64,000 nt of DNA from Kitasatospora phosalacinea (GCF_000716545.1 NZ_JNWZ01000007.1:1-64000); one strand, 5' to 3'. Positions 1 to 8,681 are shown, numbered from the stretch's first letter. Program-made: numbers and translations. Notes: a model not told the origin generated them from the letters alone.

Positions 1-43
1 TCTAGTACGGTCTCGTGGGCTCGGAGATGTGTATAAGAGACAG
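1..43 (+). other. Illumina Nextera adapter with i7 index (non-genomic)
   Basis: Bases 10-43 match the 34-base Nextera Read 2 transposase adapter, whose last 19 bases (25-43) are the Tn5 mosaic end AGATGTGTATAAGAGACAG. Bases 2-9 (CTAGTACG) match an 8-base Nextera i7 index (N702 as I remember the set), and base 1 would be the final T of the P7 primer. Genomic sequence starts at base 44. Any protein predicted across this stretch contains adapter-encoded residues such as SLIHISEPTRP on the minus strand and should be discarded. Confidence 0.98.
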
Positions 44-272
44 GGCTGGGCGTGGGCGACGGGCTGGGCGTGGGGCTGGGCGTCGGGGTCGGTGTGGGCG
101 TGGGGGACGGCGTGGGCGTCGGCGTCGGGGCGGGGGCGCTGCTGCTGTGCGTGGCGGCGGGGGCGGGCGCGACCGGGTCGGTGGGCTCGCAGGCGGTGGC
201 GAGCAGGGCGGCGGCCAGCAGTGCGCCGGCGGCGGTGGCCCGGCGCAGGCGGAGGGGGAGGGGGAGGGACAA
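44..272 (-). CDS. Secreted lipoprotein, 3' end lost at contig end
   Basis: Only the first 76 codons remain. The frame opens with a TTG at 272, after an in-frame TGA four codons upstream. It gives an arginine-containing N-terminus, a hydrophobic segment and a lipobox LLATAC, so the protein should be exported and lipid-anchored at the cysteine. After the cysteine comes a long Pro/Thr/Ser/Ala linker typical of actinobacterial cell-envelope lipoproteins; its repetitive DNA runs straight into the adapter. The functional domain is missing, so no function can be given. The start is uncertain because no clear Shine-Dalgarno sequence precedes it. Short-read assembly probably stopped because of the GGGCGT-rich repeats. 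Confidence 0.55.
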
Positions 273-538
273 GACGGCTCATCTCGGAGGGGCGGCTCGG
301 ACGGGACGCCATCCTTACGAGTGTGTGCGAGCAGTGGAGTTCGAGTGACGGGTTCGTTACCGATCGGCAATCCGAACGCCGCGCAGCGCCCCTCCGGCGC
401 AGGCCCGGACGCGGGAGATCCGCATGCCGCGCATCGTGGGCGAGGGGGTGGGCGTGCCGCCAACTCCCGTGGTGGGAAACCCCGGTGCGGGTTCGAACCG
501 AAGTGCTGCATCCTGCGGGCTTCGGACGGGGGCGGACC

Positions 539-1108
539 ATGCGGGATTACGCGGCGGGTGTCGGCCGGACGATCGCGGTGCGTGCTGCGGTGGGGCTGGT
601 CGTCCTGGGGGCGGGGCGTTCTGGCACTCGGCGCGGGGGTCGGACCACCGGGCGGACGGGCAGCGGGCGGAGGGCGGCGAACCGGCCGCGTGCTGGCCGA
701 TCGAGCAGGACTGGCCGGCCGGATACCCGGCGATGTGCGCCGCGCTGAACCGCCCCGACCTGGCGGAACTGCTCGACGTGCCGGGCGAGCGCGTCGTGAG
801 TGCCGGGGTCGGCCCCTACTGGCCGCGGGACACCGCGGCGGCCCGGGTCCAGGTCGGCCAGGTGGTCGCCTCGGTGTCCGAGAGCCCCACCGTCCCGTAC
901 GACCGGCTGCTGGACGCCTCCGGCGCGGCCACCCCGGAACGCGGACGGCAGCGGCGGCTCCCTCCAACTGTCCCTGTGGCGGCTCGACGGCGGTTTCGCG
1001 GACAGCGAGCGGCTGCCCGGCCTGGCCGAGAAGCTGATGTCCGGCCTGGACGGCTGGAACGCGCCCCCGCTCCCGACCCCGTTCGGGCCGTTCTCGGGCG
1101 GCCGCTGA
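539..1108 (+). pseudogene. DUF6215-like membrane protein remnant, multiply frameshifted
   Basis: Protein-like sequence continues across three frames. From the ATG at 539 comes an N-terminal stretch ending in a membrane helix (AVGLVVLGAG). The helix continues (VLALGAGVG) only if one base is dropped near 618. The middle part, with the motif MCAALNRPDLAELL, is in another frame to about 940. The last part (LSLWRLDGG to the stop at 1108) is in a third. Each step shifts the frame by one base in the same direction, as three single-base insertions would. From memory of DUF6215 proteins the layout matches, but about 60 residues between the middle and last blocks are missing. It is either a decayed gene or a poorly assembled contig end. 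The family call is from memory. Confidence 0.55.
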
Positions 1109-1126
1109 ACCGGCGCCGCCGCGGCC

Positions 1127-2338
1127 CTACTGTCGGTAGGTGGCCAGGAAGCGGCCGATCCGGTTGATCGCGGTCTCCAGTTCGTCGGCGCGCGGCAGGG
1201 TGACGAAGCGGAAGTGGTCGGGGCGGGGCCAGTTGAAGCCGGTGCCCTGGACGATGTGGATCTTCTCGCGGAGCAGCAGGTCCAGGACGAAGCGCTCGTC
1301 GTCGACGATCCGGTGCACGGCCGGGTCGAGCTTGGCGAAGGCGTACAGCGCGCCGCGCGGTTTGACGCAGGAGACGCCGGGGATCTCGTTCAGCGCCCGC
1401 CAGGTGACGTCGCGCTGCTCGGTGAGCCGGCCGTTGGGCAGCACCAGGTCGTTGATGGACTGCCGGCCGCCGAGCGCGGCCTGCACGGCGTACTGGGCGG
1501 GCACGTTGGGGCACAGCCGCATCGCGGCCAGCATGGTGAGGCCCTCCAGGTAGTCCTTGGCGTGCTCCTTGGGGCCGGAGACCACCAGCCAGCCGCTGCG
1601 GAAGCCGGCCACCCGGTACGCCTTGGACAGGCCGTTGAAGGTGAGGGTGACCACGTCGTCGGCGAGGGCGGCCATGCAGTGGTGCTCGGTGCCGTCGTAG
1701 AGGATCTTGTCGTAGATCTCGTCGGCGAAGACCAGCAGGTGGTGGCGGCGGGCCAGGTCGAGGACGCCCTCCAGCAGCTCCTTGGGGTAGACCGCGCCGG
1801 TCGGGTTGTTCGGGTTGATCACCACGATCGCCTTGGTGCGGTGGGTGATCTTGGCGGCGATGTCGTCCAGGTCCGGGTACCAGTCGGACTCCTCGTCGCA
1901 CAGGTAGTGCACCGCCTTGCCGCCGGCGAACCGCACCACGGCCGTCCACAGCGGGAAGTCCGGCGCCGGGACGAGCACCTCGTCGCCGTCGTCCACCAGG
2001 GCCTGGACGGCCATCTGGATCAGCTCGGAGGCGCCGTTGCCCAGGTACACGTCGTTGACGCCGACGCCCGCGACGCCGCGCTGCTGGTAGTACTGCACGA
2101 CGGCGCGACGGGCGGGGAGGATGCCGCGCGAGTCGGAGTAGCCGTGCGCGTTGGGCAGGTTGCGGATGATGTCCTGGAGGATCTCCTCCGGGGCCTCGAA
2201 GCCGAAGGGGGCCGGGTTGCCGGTGTTCAGCCGCAGCACGCTGTGGCCGGCCTCCTCCAGGGCGTTGGCGGTGTCGACGACCGGGCCACGGATCTCGTAG
2301 CACACGTCCTTCAGCTTGCTGGACTGGCGAAACTCCAT
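1127..2338 (-). CDS. alaA: Alanine transaminase AlaA (PLP-dependent aminotransferase)
   Basis: A class I/II aminotransferase of 403 residues that makes alanine from pyruvate with glutamate as amino donor, in the cytoplasm. It aligns nearly end to end with what I recall of E. coli AlaA (405 residues): SSKLKDVCYEIRGPV at the start, NIGNPAPFGF-like and INPNNPTGAVYPKELL motifs, the PLP lysine in GLSKAYRVAGFRSGW (about K239), and a closing DHFRFVTLPR. The ATG at 2338 is preferred because GGGAGG lies six bases upstream on the minus strand; a GTG-type start farther up would add only seven residues. It is divergent from the HxlR regulator across 98 bases. Confidence 0.93.
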   Translation of the reverse strand: MEFRQSSKLKDVCYEIRGPVVDTANALEEAGHSVLRLNTGNPAPFGFEAPEEILQDIIRNLPNAHGYSDSRGILPARRAVVQYYQQRGVAGVGVNDVYLGNGASELIQMAVQALVDDGDEVLVPAPDFPLWTAVVRFAGGKAVHYLCDEESDWYPDLDDIAAKITHRTKAIVVINPNNPTGAVYPKELLEGVLDLARRHHLLVFADEIYDKILYDGTEHHCMAALADDVVTLTFNGLSKAYRVAGFRSGWLVVSGPKEHAKDYLEGLTMLAAMRLCPNVPAQYAVQAALGGRQSINDLVLPNGRLTEQRDVTWRALNEIPGVSCVKPRGALYAFAKLDPAVHRIVDDERFVLDLLLREKIHIVQGTGFNWPRPDHFRFVTLPRADELETAINRIGRFLATYRQ

Positions 2339-2398
2339 CAGCGGCCTCCCGACCCTCACCGAGCCCCTGCGGCCGGCTTGCTTCGTTCTACCAAGTAA

Positions 2399-2430
2399 GG
2401 ACTTGGAAAGTCCAACCTATTGGCTATGCT
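2399..2430 (+). promoter_or_regulatory. Leaderless promoter and inverted repeat upstream of HxlR gene
   Basis: A -35-like TTGGAA (2403-2408), a 16-base spacer and TATGCT (2425-2430) place the transcription start at about the A of the ATG at 2437, giving a leaderless mRNA. The inverted repeat GGACTT-GGA-AAGTCC (2399-2413) overlaps the -35, where autorepression would be expected. The same segment lies upstream of alaA on the other strand. Confidence 0.5.
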
Positions 2431-2436
2431 GACGGC

Positions 2437-2808
2437 ATGCCACGCCGAAGCTACGACCAGTACTGCGCCGTCGCCCGCGCCCTGGACGCGGTGGGGGAAC
2501 GCTGGAGCCTCCTGATCGTCCGTGAACTCCTCGGCGGACCGCGCCGCTACACCGACCTGCACGCCGACCTGCCCGGCGTCTCCACCGACATCCTCGCCAC
2601 CCGCCTCAAGCAGCTGGAGGGCGAGGGCCTGGTCGAGCGCCGCCGCCTGGAGCGCCCCGCCAACGCCACCGTCTACGAACTCACCCCGCGCGGCGCCGAA
2701 CTGCGCCCCGTCGTCGAGGCGTTGGCCCGCTGGGGCGGCCCGGACCTGGGCGAGCCGCGCCCCACCGACGCCGTCCGCGAGCACTGGTACACCGCCGCCG
2801 GCTCCTGA
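2437..2808 (+). CDS. HxlR-family winged-helix regulator
   Basis: A 123-residue DNA-binding protein covering the whole HxlR domain. It has the typical opening cysteine region (YDQYCAVARALDAVGERWSLLI), the REL-GGPRRYTDL helix, the recognition region STDILATRLKQLEGEGLV and the wing ending VYELTPRGAEL. The cysteine near residue 9 sits where redox- or aldehyde-sensing members of the family carry a reactive cysteine. No Shine-Dalgarno sequence precedes the ATG, and a -10 lies seven bases before it, so a leaderless start is likely. The target is unknown; candidates are its own promoter and the divergent alaA. Confidence 0.85.
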   Translation: MPRRSYDQYCAVARALDAVGERWSLLIVRELLGGPRRYTDLHADLPGVSTDILATRLKQLEGEGLVERRRLERPANATVYELTPRGAELRPVVEALARWGGPDLGEPRPTDAVREHWYTAAGS

Positions 2809-2892
2809 CGGCCGTCGGCGCGGTGTGCTTGGCCGGCCGCCGCGTCCGTCCTGCCGGTCGGGGGCGCCGCGGCCGCCTCCCGGGACGCCCCG

Positions 2893-5007
2893 TCAGTCCG
2901 CCTTGCGGGCCGGCCACCAGACCCGGCCGCCGATGTCGTGCACCAGGGCCGGGACGAGCAGGGAGCGGACCAGCAGGGTGTCGAGCAGGACGCCGAAGGC
3001 CACGATGAAGGCGATCTGGGCCAGGAAGGCCAGCGGGATGACGCCCAGCGCGGCGAACGTCGCGGCCAGCACCACGCCGGCCGAGGTGATCACGCCGCCG
3101 GTCGCGGTCAGGCCGCGCAGCACGCCCGCCCGGGTGCCGAGCGCCTCGGTCTCCTCGCGGACGCGGGTCATCAGGAAGATGTTGTAGTCCACGCCCAGCG
3201 CGACCAGGAACACGAACCCGTACAGCGGCACGGACGGATCGGTCGCCGAGAACCCGAACACGTGCGGGAACACCAGCGCCGAGACGCCCAGCGTGGCCAG
3301 GTAGGAGAGCGCCACCGTCGCCGCCAGCAGCACCGGCGCCAGCACCGAGCGCAGCAGCAGGACCAGCACCGCCAGGACGCACAGCAGCACCACCGGCATG
3401 ATCAGCGTCCGGTCGTGCCGGGCGGTGGCCCGGGTGTCGGCCTGCTGCGCCGAGTAGCCGCCGACCAGCGCGTCGGCCCCGTCCACGGCGTGCACGGCGG
3501 TGCGCAGCCGGGCGACGGTGGCCAGCGCGGCGTCGCTGTCGGCCGGGTCGGTGAGCGTCGCGTCCAGCCGGACCAGGCCGTCCGCGGTGATCGGCGGGTC
3601 GGTGGGCGCGCCGCCGGTGTACGGGCGCACCGCCGCGACGCCCGGCACCCGCGCGGCCGCCGCCACCGCCCCGGCCCGGTCGGCGTTCGCGATGATCACC
3701 GCCGGGTTGCCCGAGCCGCCGGGGAAGTGCGCGGACAGCAGGCGCTGCCCGGCGACCGAGGGCTGGGCGGTGGTGAACAGCTCGGACTGCGGCACGCCCC
3801 GGGCGTCCAGCAGCGGGGAGCAGGCCGCGAGCGCCGCCAGCACCGCGGCCGAGCCCACCCACAGCGCGCGCGGCCGGCGGCCCACCAGTTCGGCGATCCG
3901 CTGCCAGACCCGGTGCCCGCCGCCCCGGCCGTCGGTACCGGGCGCGGCCGGCCAGAACGCGGCCCGGCCGCACAGCGCCAGCACCGCCGGGAGGAAGGTC
4001 AGCGCGGACAGCACGGCGCAGGCGATGCCGATCGCGCCGACCGGGCCGAGCGCCCGGTTGTTGGTCAGGTCGGAGAGCAGCAGCACCAGCAGGCCCAGGC
4101 CCACCGTCAGGCCCGAGGCGGCGACCGGCTCCGCCGAGCGGCGCAGCGCGGTGCGGGCGGCGGCGAACCGGTCCTGCCCGGTGGCGAGTTCCTCGCGGAA
4201 GCGGGCGGACAGCAGCAGCCCGTAGTCGGTGGCCGCGCCGATCACCAGGATCGACAGCAGCCCCTGCACCTGCCCGTCCACCCGCACCACGCCGTGCTGC
4301 GCCAGCGCGTACACGATCGCGCAGGCCACCGCGAGGGCGAACACCGCGCCCAGGATCACCAGCAGCGGCAGCAGCACCGCCCGGTACACCAGCAGCAGGA
4401 TGAGCAGCACCACGCCGAGCGCCACCCCGAGCAGCAGGCCGTCGATGCCCGCGAACGCCCCCGACAGGTCGGCCAGCACCGCCGCCGGGCCGGCCACCCC
4501 GGCCGTGGCGCCCGGCACCTGCTCGGCGTACCCGCGGATCGCCTTGACCGCGTCCTTGGTGTCCGGCCCGAGGTCGGCGCGCAGCTGCACCACCGCCTCC
4601 AGCGCCTTCCCGTCCTCGGACGGCAGCAGCGGCGAGGGCTGCCCGACGGCGCCGGGCACCCGCGCGGCCGCCGCCAGCGCCTCGCCGGCCCGGGCCCGCA
4701 GTGCCTCGTCCACCTGCCCGGAGTCGGCCTCCCAGACCAGCACCACCGGCAGCGTGGACTCGGCGCGGAAGTCCTTCTCCAGCTGGGCGACCCGGGTCGA
4801 CTCGGCGCTGCGCGGCAGGAACGCCGCGCCGTCGTTGGTCGACACCTCGCCCAGCCGCCCCGCGAACGGCCCGAGCGCGCCGCCGAGCACCAGCCAGACC
4901 AGCAGCAGGGCGAGCGGCAGCAGGAAGCGGGTGCGGCGGGAGGGTGCGGGGGAGGAGGACGCGGGGCCGGGGGACGTGGGGGGCACGGGCGGTGCGGGCG
5001 TCGGCAT
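2893..5007 (-). CDS. MMPL/RND-family membrane transporter
   Basis: About 704 residues with the two-fold repeat of MMPL proteins: a first membrane helix (about 30-50), a large extracytoplasmic loop, a six-helix bundle with the motif ATDYGLLLSARFRE, a second large loop, and a second bundle with GVDYNIFLMTRVRE. The conserved Asp-Tyr pairs in these bundles belong to the proton-relay motif of the family. Such proteins export lipids or secondary metabolites by proton antiport; the substrate here is unknown. The ATG at 5007 is chosen because TATTCT ends six bases before it, giving a leaderless start; an in-frame TTG at 5025 is the alternative. A palindrome just upstream suggests repression by a regulator encoded elsewhere. 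Confidence 0.87.
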   Translation of the reverse strand: MPTPAPPVPPTSPGPASSSPAPSRRTRFLLPLALLLVWLVLGGALGPFAGRLGEVSTNDGAAFLPRSAESTRVAQLEKDFRAESTLPVVLVWEADSGQVDEALRARAGEALAAAARVPGAVGQPSPLLPSEDGKALEAVVQLRADLGPDTKDAVKAIRGYAEQVPGATAGVAGPAAVLADLSGAFAGIDGLLLGVALGVVLLILLLVYRAVLLPLLVILGAVFALAVACAIVYALAQHGVVRVDGQVQGLLSILVIGAATDYGLLLSARFREELATGQDRFAAARTALRRSAEPVAASGLTVGLGLLVLLLSDLTNNRALGPVGAIGIACAVLSALTFLPAVLALCGRAAFWPAAPGTDGRGGGHRVWQRIAELVGRRPRALWVGSAAVLAALAACSPLLDARGVPQSELFTTAQPSVAGQRLLSAHFPGGSGNPAVIIANADRAGAVAAAARVPGVAAVRPYTGGAPTDPPITADGLVRLDATLTDPADSDAALATVARLRTAVHAVDGADALVGGYSAQQADTRATARHDRTLIMPVVLLCVLAVLVLLLRSVLAPVLLAATVALSYLATLGVSALVFPHVFGFSATDPSVPLYGFVFLVALGVDYNIFLMTRVREETEALGTRAGVLRGLTATGGVITSAGVVLAATFAALGVIPLAFLAQIAFIVAFGVLLDTLLVRSLLVPALVHDIGGRVWWPARKAD

Positions 5008-5013
5008 GGCCGG

Positions 5014-5034
5014 AGAATATCTCAATCATTGAGA
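5014..5034 (-). promoter_or_regulatory. Operator palindrome overlapping MMPL promoter
   Basis: A perfect 15-base palindrome TCTCAAT-C-ATTGAGA (5020-5034) lies immediately upstream of the minus-strand -10 TATTCT (5014-5019), which itself ends six bases before the ATG at 5007. A repressor bound here would block RNA polymerase. No clear -35 is visible. No adjacent gene is an obvious partner. Confidence 0.55.
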
Positions 5035-5066
5035 GATCTGTCGTACCGGGCGCCCGCCGCGCGGAC

Positions 5067-5897
5067 TCAGGCGTCGAAGGCCGTCCCCCTGGACCGCTCC
5101 TCCCAGGCCAGGACGTCCTCCCGGACTTGCTCCAGGTGCGCCAGCACCCCGTCCACCGCGTCCCCGCCCAGCACCAGCCGCAGCGGCGTCCGCTCCGCCT
5201 CCAGCGCGGCCAGGACCAGCGCCGCCGCCTTGTCCGGGTCGCCGGGCTGCGCACCGTCCCCGCCCGCCACCATCGCCCGGGTCGCGGCCACCGCCGCGTA
5301 CCGGCCGCCGTCCTCGCTCACCCCGGCCCGGGAGGCCGCGAACAGCGACGTCCGGAAGGCGCCCGGCTCCACGATCAGCACCTTGACGCCGTACTCGCGC
5401 ACCTCGTCCGCGAGCGCCTCGGACATCCCCTCCAGCGCGAACTTCGTCCCGCTGTACGCGCCGAACCCCGCGAAGGACAACTGCCCTCCCACGCTGCTCA
5501 GTTGCACGACGGCGCCGGAACGCCGCCCCCGCATGTGCGGCAGCGCCGCCCGCACCAGCGCCGCCGGCCCGAAGACGTGCACGTCGAACAGGGCGCGCAA
5601 CTCCTCGTCCGTGGTCTCCTCGACGGCGCCCACGTGCGTGCGGCCCGCGTTGTTCACCAGCACGTCGATCCGCCCGTGCCGGGCCACCACCCGCTCCACC
5701 GCCGCCCCGGCCGCGGCCGTGTCCGTGACGTCGAGGCGCAGCGCCTCCACCTGGTCCGGGTGCGCGGCCACCAGGTCGTCCAAGGACTCCGGGTGCCGGG
5801 CCGCGCCCACCACCACGTCACCGGCGGCCACCGCCGCCCGCGTGATCGCCCGTCCGAAACCGCTGCCCGCGCCCGTCACCAGCCACACCCTGTTCAC
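5067..5897 (-). CDS. Short-chain dehydrogenase/reductase (classical SDR)
   Basis: A 276-residue NAD(P)-dependent oxidoreductase. It shows the cofactor motif TGAGSGFG, the NNAG structural motif, the catalytic serine in LSSVGGQ and the YSGTK pair for catalysis, in usual spacing. The GTG at 5897 is preferred: GGGAG lies five bases upstream and the protein then begins at the first beta strand (NRVWLVTGAG). It is divergent from the LysR regulator at 6003, a usual arrangement for an SDR controlled by its neighbour. The 105-base gap holds a 10-base tandem repeat CGTTCCCGTT (5904-5930). Substrate unknown. Confidence 0.86.
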   Translation of the reverse strand: MNRVWLVTGAGSGFGRAITRAAVAAGDVVVGAARHPESLDDLVAAHPDQVEALRLDVTDTAAAGAAVERVVARHGRIDVLVNNAGRTHVGAVEETTDEELRALFDVHVFGPAALVRAALPHMRGRRSGAVVQLSSVGGQLSFAGFGAYSGTKFALEGMSEALADEVREYGVKVLIVEPGAFRTSLFAASRAGVSEDGGRYAAVAATRAMVAGGDGAQPGDPDKAAALVLAALEAERTPLRLVLGGDAVDGVLAHLEQVREDVLAWEERSRGTAFDA

Positions 5898-6002
5898 GGC
5901 GACTCCCGTTCGTTCCCGTTCGTTCCCGTTCGCTTCCGACACCCGCAAGCCTGCCGCCGAAACCCGTTGCCGGTCCAAGACCCGTGGTGATAACCAACCG
6001 GC

Positions 6003-6905
6003 ATGGCCCTGGACGTCCACACCCGAGACCTGCGCTACTTCCTCGCCGTGGCCGAGGAGTTGCACTTCACCCGCGCCGCCGAACGGCTGCACGTCTCGCA
6101 ACCCGCGCTCAGCAAACAGGTCCGCGCCCTCGAACAGCGGCTCGGCGCCGAACTGTTCCGCCGCGACCGGCACCGCGTCGCCCTCACCCCCGCCGGGCAC
6201 GCCCTGCTGCCGCACGCCCGCGAAGTCCTCGACGGCTGGGCGCGCGGCGCGGACGCCCTGGCCGCCGCCAAGGCCGAGCAGCGCAGCACGCTCACCGTCG
6301 GCATGAGCACCAGCCCCGCCCGCGGCGGCCTCCTGCCCGCCGTCCGCTCCCGCCTCGGCGCCACCCACCCGCAGGTCACCACCCGCCTGCGCCAAGTCGG
6401 TTGGGGCGACCCCACGGCCGGCCTGGCCGACGGCGGCACCGACGTCGCCTTCGTCTGGCTCCCGCTGCCCGACCCGCACCGCTACGACTGGACGGTCGTC
6501 GCCGAAGAACCCCGCCTGATCGCCCTCCCCGCCACCCACCCGCTCGCCGCCCGCCCCGTCGTCGACTTCGCCGACCTGCTCGACGAACCCTTCCTCGCCC
6601 TCCCCCCGGACGCCGGCCCGCTGCGCGACCACTGGCTCGCCCTCGACGCCCGCGACGGCCGCCCGCCCCGGATCGGCGCCGAGATCGCCGGCGTCGAGGA
6701 GACCTACGAAGCCCTGATCGCCGGCCTCGGCATCTGCCTGGTCGCCGCCGGCAACGCCCCCCTCATCGCCCACGCCGGCGTCACCACCCGCCCCGTCACC
6801 GGCGTCGGCCCCAGCCGCTACGCCCTCGCCTGGCGCCGCGAGGACGCCCACCACCCCCTCGTCCGGGCCTACGCGGAAGCCTGCCGGGCGACAGCGGGCG
6901 GGTGA
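6003..6905 (+). CDS. LysR-family transcriptional regulator
   Basis: A 300-residue protein with the N-terminal winged helix-turn-helix of the family (LRYFLAVAEELHFTRAAERL followed by SQPALSKQVRALEQRLG) and a periplasmic-binding-like effector domain from about residue 95. The ATG at 6003 gives a standard-length N-terminus; GATAAC eight bases upstream may be a -10 for a leaderless transcript. It probably controls the divergent SDR gene and itself, which is typical for LysR genes in this layout. The inducer is not predictable. Confidence 0.88.
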   Translation: MALDVHTRDLRYFLAVAEELHFTRAAERLHVSQPALSKQVRALEQRLGAELFRRDRHRVALTPAGHALLPHAREVLDGWARGADALAAAKAEQRSTLTVGMSTSPARGGLLPAVRSRLGATHPQVTTRLRQVGWGDPTAGLADGGTDVAFVWLPLPDPHRYDWTVVAEEPRLIALPATHPLAARPVVDFADLLDEPFLALPPDAGPLRDHWLALDARDGRPPRIGAEIAGVEETYEALIAGLGICLVAAGNAPLIAHAGVTTRPVTGVGPSRYALAWRREDAHHPLVRAYAEACRATAGG

Positions 6906-7050
6906 CGGGCGCCCGGGCTCCCCTCGGGCGCCCGCCGCCTCCGGGCCGGCCCCCGGGGGCGTGGCGGCCGGGTGCGCCGGCCCCGGCGGTGCGGGCGCTA
7001 GGGTCGTGACCGGTCCGGCGGGTGTCCGGGCAGGCGGGCGGTCGGGTGCG

Positions 7051-7521
7051 GTGGCGGAGGAGCGGGCGGTGGCGCAGCGGGAGTTCGGGCGCTTGTTGCA
7101 GGGGCTGGCGTCCGAGATGAACCTGCTGGGGCACGACTTCGCGGCGGCCTCGGGGCTGCACGCCACCGACGTCCAGGCGTTGCTGGCGGTGCTGCGGGCG
7201 GCCGACCCGCCCGGGATCACGCCCGGCGGGCTGCGGGCCGAACTCGGGCTGACCTCCGGCGCGGTCAGCGCGGTGCTGGACCGGCTGGAGCGGGCCGGGC
7301 ACGTCCACCGGACCAAGGACGCGGCGGACCGGCGCCAGGTCCACGTGCACTACCACCAGGACGCGGCCCGGATCGCCGGCGCGTGGTTCGCCCCCGTCGC
7401 CGAGTGCACCGACCGGGTGCGGGCCGAGTTCACGCCGGAGCAGGTCGCCGCGGTGGTCCGCTTCCTCACCCGGATGACCGAGGAACTGGCCGTGCTGCGC
7501 CAGGCCAGGCGGGCCGAGTAG
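7051..7521 (+). CDS. MarR-family transcriptional regulator
   Basis: A winged-helix regulator of about 156 residues. The core reads LHATDVQALLAVL, then the recognition helix LTSGAVSAVLDRLERAGHVHR and the wing DAADRRQVHVH, followed by a C-terminal dimerisation helix. The start is uncertain: the GTG at 7051 fits family length, while a GTG at 7006 would add 15 residues, and neither has a strong ribosome site. It stands 134 bases upstream of the DyP-encapsulin pair in the same direction and is the nearest candidate to regulate it; that link is inference. Confidence 0.78.
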   Translation: MAEERAVAQREFGRLLQGLASEMNLLGHDFAAASGLHATDVQALLAVLRAADPPGITPGGLRAELGLTSGAVSAVLDRLERAGHVHRTKDAADRRQVHVHYHQDAARIAGAWFAPVAECTDRVRAEFTPEQVAAVVRFLTRMTEELAVLRQARRAE

Positions 7522-7655
7522 GCCCGGCCGGGCGGGGGTTCCGGGCGGTCCCGCCGGACACGCCCGATTCGGGTGCCATCGCGGGGTCTCGAACCTTTTG
7601 CCCGGTATGGTCGGCGGGCGTCCGAACGTCCGGAAGTCCCCCGGGAGCCCTCGCC

Positions 7656-8681
7656 ATGCCGCAGCCCCAACCGGTCCTCGCCACGCTGACCGGGGCCGCC
7701 GTGTTCCTGGTGCTCGGGATCGAGGAAGGCGGCGAGCAGACCGTCCGCGACCTGCTGCCCGACCTCGGCGGACTGGCCCGCACCGTCAGCAGCCGGGCCC
7801 CGCGCGAGCAGGTCGGCCTGGTGCTCGGCATCGGCTCCGACGCCTGGGACCGCCTGTTCGCCGGCCCCCGCCCCGCCCGGCTGCACCCCTTCGTCGAACT
7901 CGCCGGCCCCCGGCACCTCGCCCCCGCCACCCCCGGCGACCTGCTGCTGCACATCCGGGCCGAACGCATGGACCTGTGCTTCGAGTTGGCCGCCCTGGTC
8001 AGCCGGCGGCTCGGCGACCGGGTCACCGTCCTGGACGAGACGCACGGCTTCCGGTACTTCGACTGCCGCGACCTGATCGGCTTCGTCGACGGCACCGAGA
8101 ACCCCACCGGGCGGGACGCCGCCGAGGCGGTCCTGATCGGCGACGAGGACCCGGAGTTCGCCGGCGGCAGCTACGTGATCGTGCAGAAGTACCTGCACGA
8201 CATGGCGGGTTGGAACGCGATCGGCACCGAGAAGCAGGAACGCGTGATCGGCCGCACCAAGCTCGACAACGTCGAACTCGACGACGCCGCCAAGCCCGCC
8301 GACTCGCACGTCGCGCTGAACACCGTCACCGGGCCGGACGGCGAGGACCGCGACATCTGGCGGCTGAACATGCCGTTCGGGTCCTTCGCCGAGGGCGGCG
8401 AGTGCGGCACCTACTTCATCGGGTACGCCCGCGACCCGTGGGTCACCGAGGAGATGCTGCGCAACATGTTCCTCGGCCGCGGCCCCGCCGCCCACGACCG
8501 GCTGCTGGACTTCTCCACCGCCGTCACCGGCACCTTCTTCCACGTCCCCAGCGCGGACTTCCTGAACGACCCGCCGCCCGCCCCCGGCGCGCCCGCCCCG
8601 GCCGCCGAAGCCGTCCCCGCCCCGCCGGTCCGGGACGGCAGCCTCCACATCGGCAGCCTGAAAAGGAGCACCGCACCGTGA
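7656..8681 (+). CDS. DyP-type heme peroxidase, encapsulin cargo
   Basis: A 341-residue B-type dye-decolorising peroxidase. It carries the family signature GFVDGTENP (distal aspartate), the heme-ligand histidine in ADSHVALN and the distal arginine in DIWRLNMPFG. These proteins oxidise phenolic and dye-like compounds with H2O2. After a Pro/Ala-rich linker the C-terminus ends with DGSLHIGSLK (residues 327-336), the cargo-loading peptide that directs DyP into family 1 encapsulins. There is no signal peptide, so it works in the cytosol inside the shell. The ATG at 7656 has GGGAG eight bases upstream. Its TGA overlaps the next gene's GTG by four bases. Confidence 0.95.
   Translation: MPQPQPVLATLTGAAVFLVLGIEEGGEQTVRDLLPDLGGLARTVSSRAPREQVGLVLGIGSDAWDRLFAGPRPARLHPFVELAGPRHLAPATPGDLLLHIRAERMDLCFELAALVSRRLGDRVTVLDETHGFRYFDCRDLIGFVDGTENPTGRDAAEAVLIGDEDPEFAGGSYVIVQKYLHDMAGWNAIGTEKQERVIGRTKLDNVELDDAAKPADSHVALNTVTGPDGEDRDIWRLNMPFGSFAEGGECGTYFIGYARDPWVTEEMLRNMFLGRGPAAHDRLLDFSTAVTGTFFHVPSADFLNDPPPAPGAPAPAAEAVPAPPVRDGSLHIGSLKRSTAP

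Noticed and set aside
25..43. Tn5 mosaic end as a sign of a real transposon
   Set aside because: It is contiguous with the synthetic Nextera adapter and index, so it comes from library preparation.
2..967. Long minus-strand open frame ending in SLIHISEPTRPY
   Set aside because: Its C-terminus is translated from the Nextera adapter and the rest is Arg/Pro-rich antisense sequence over the DUF6215-like remnant.
2938..6306. Very long plus-strand open frame opposite the MMPL and SDR genes
   Set aside because: Composed of Gln/Arg/His/Gly-rich shadow sequence; stop codons are rare in antisense frames of GC-rich genes. The real genes on the other strand have full domain motifs.
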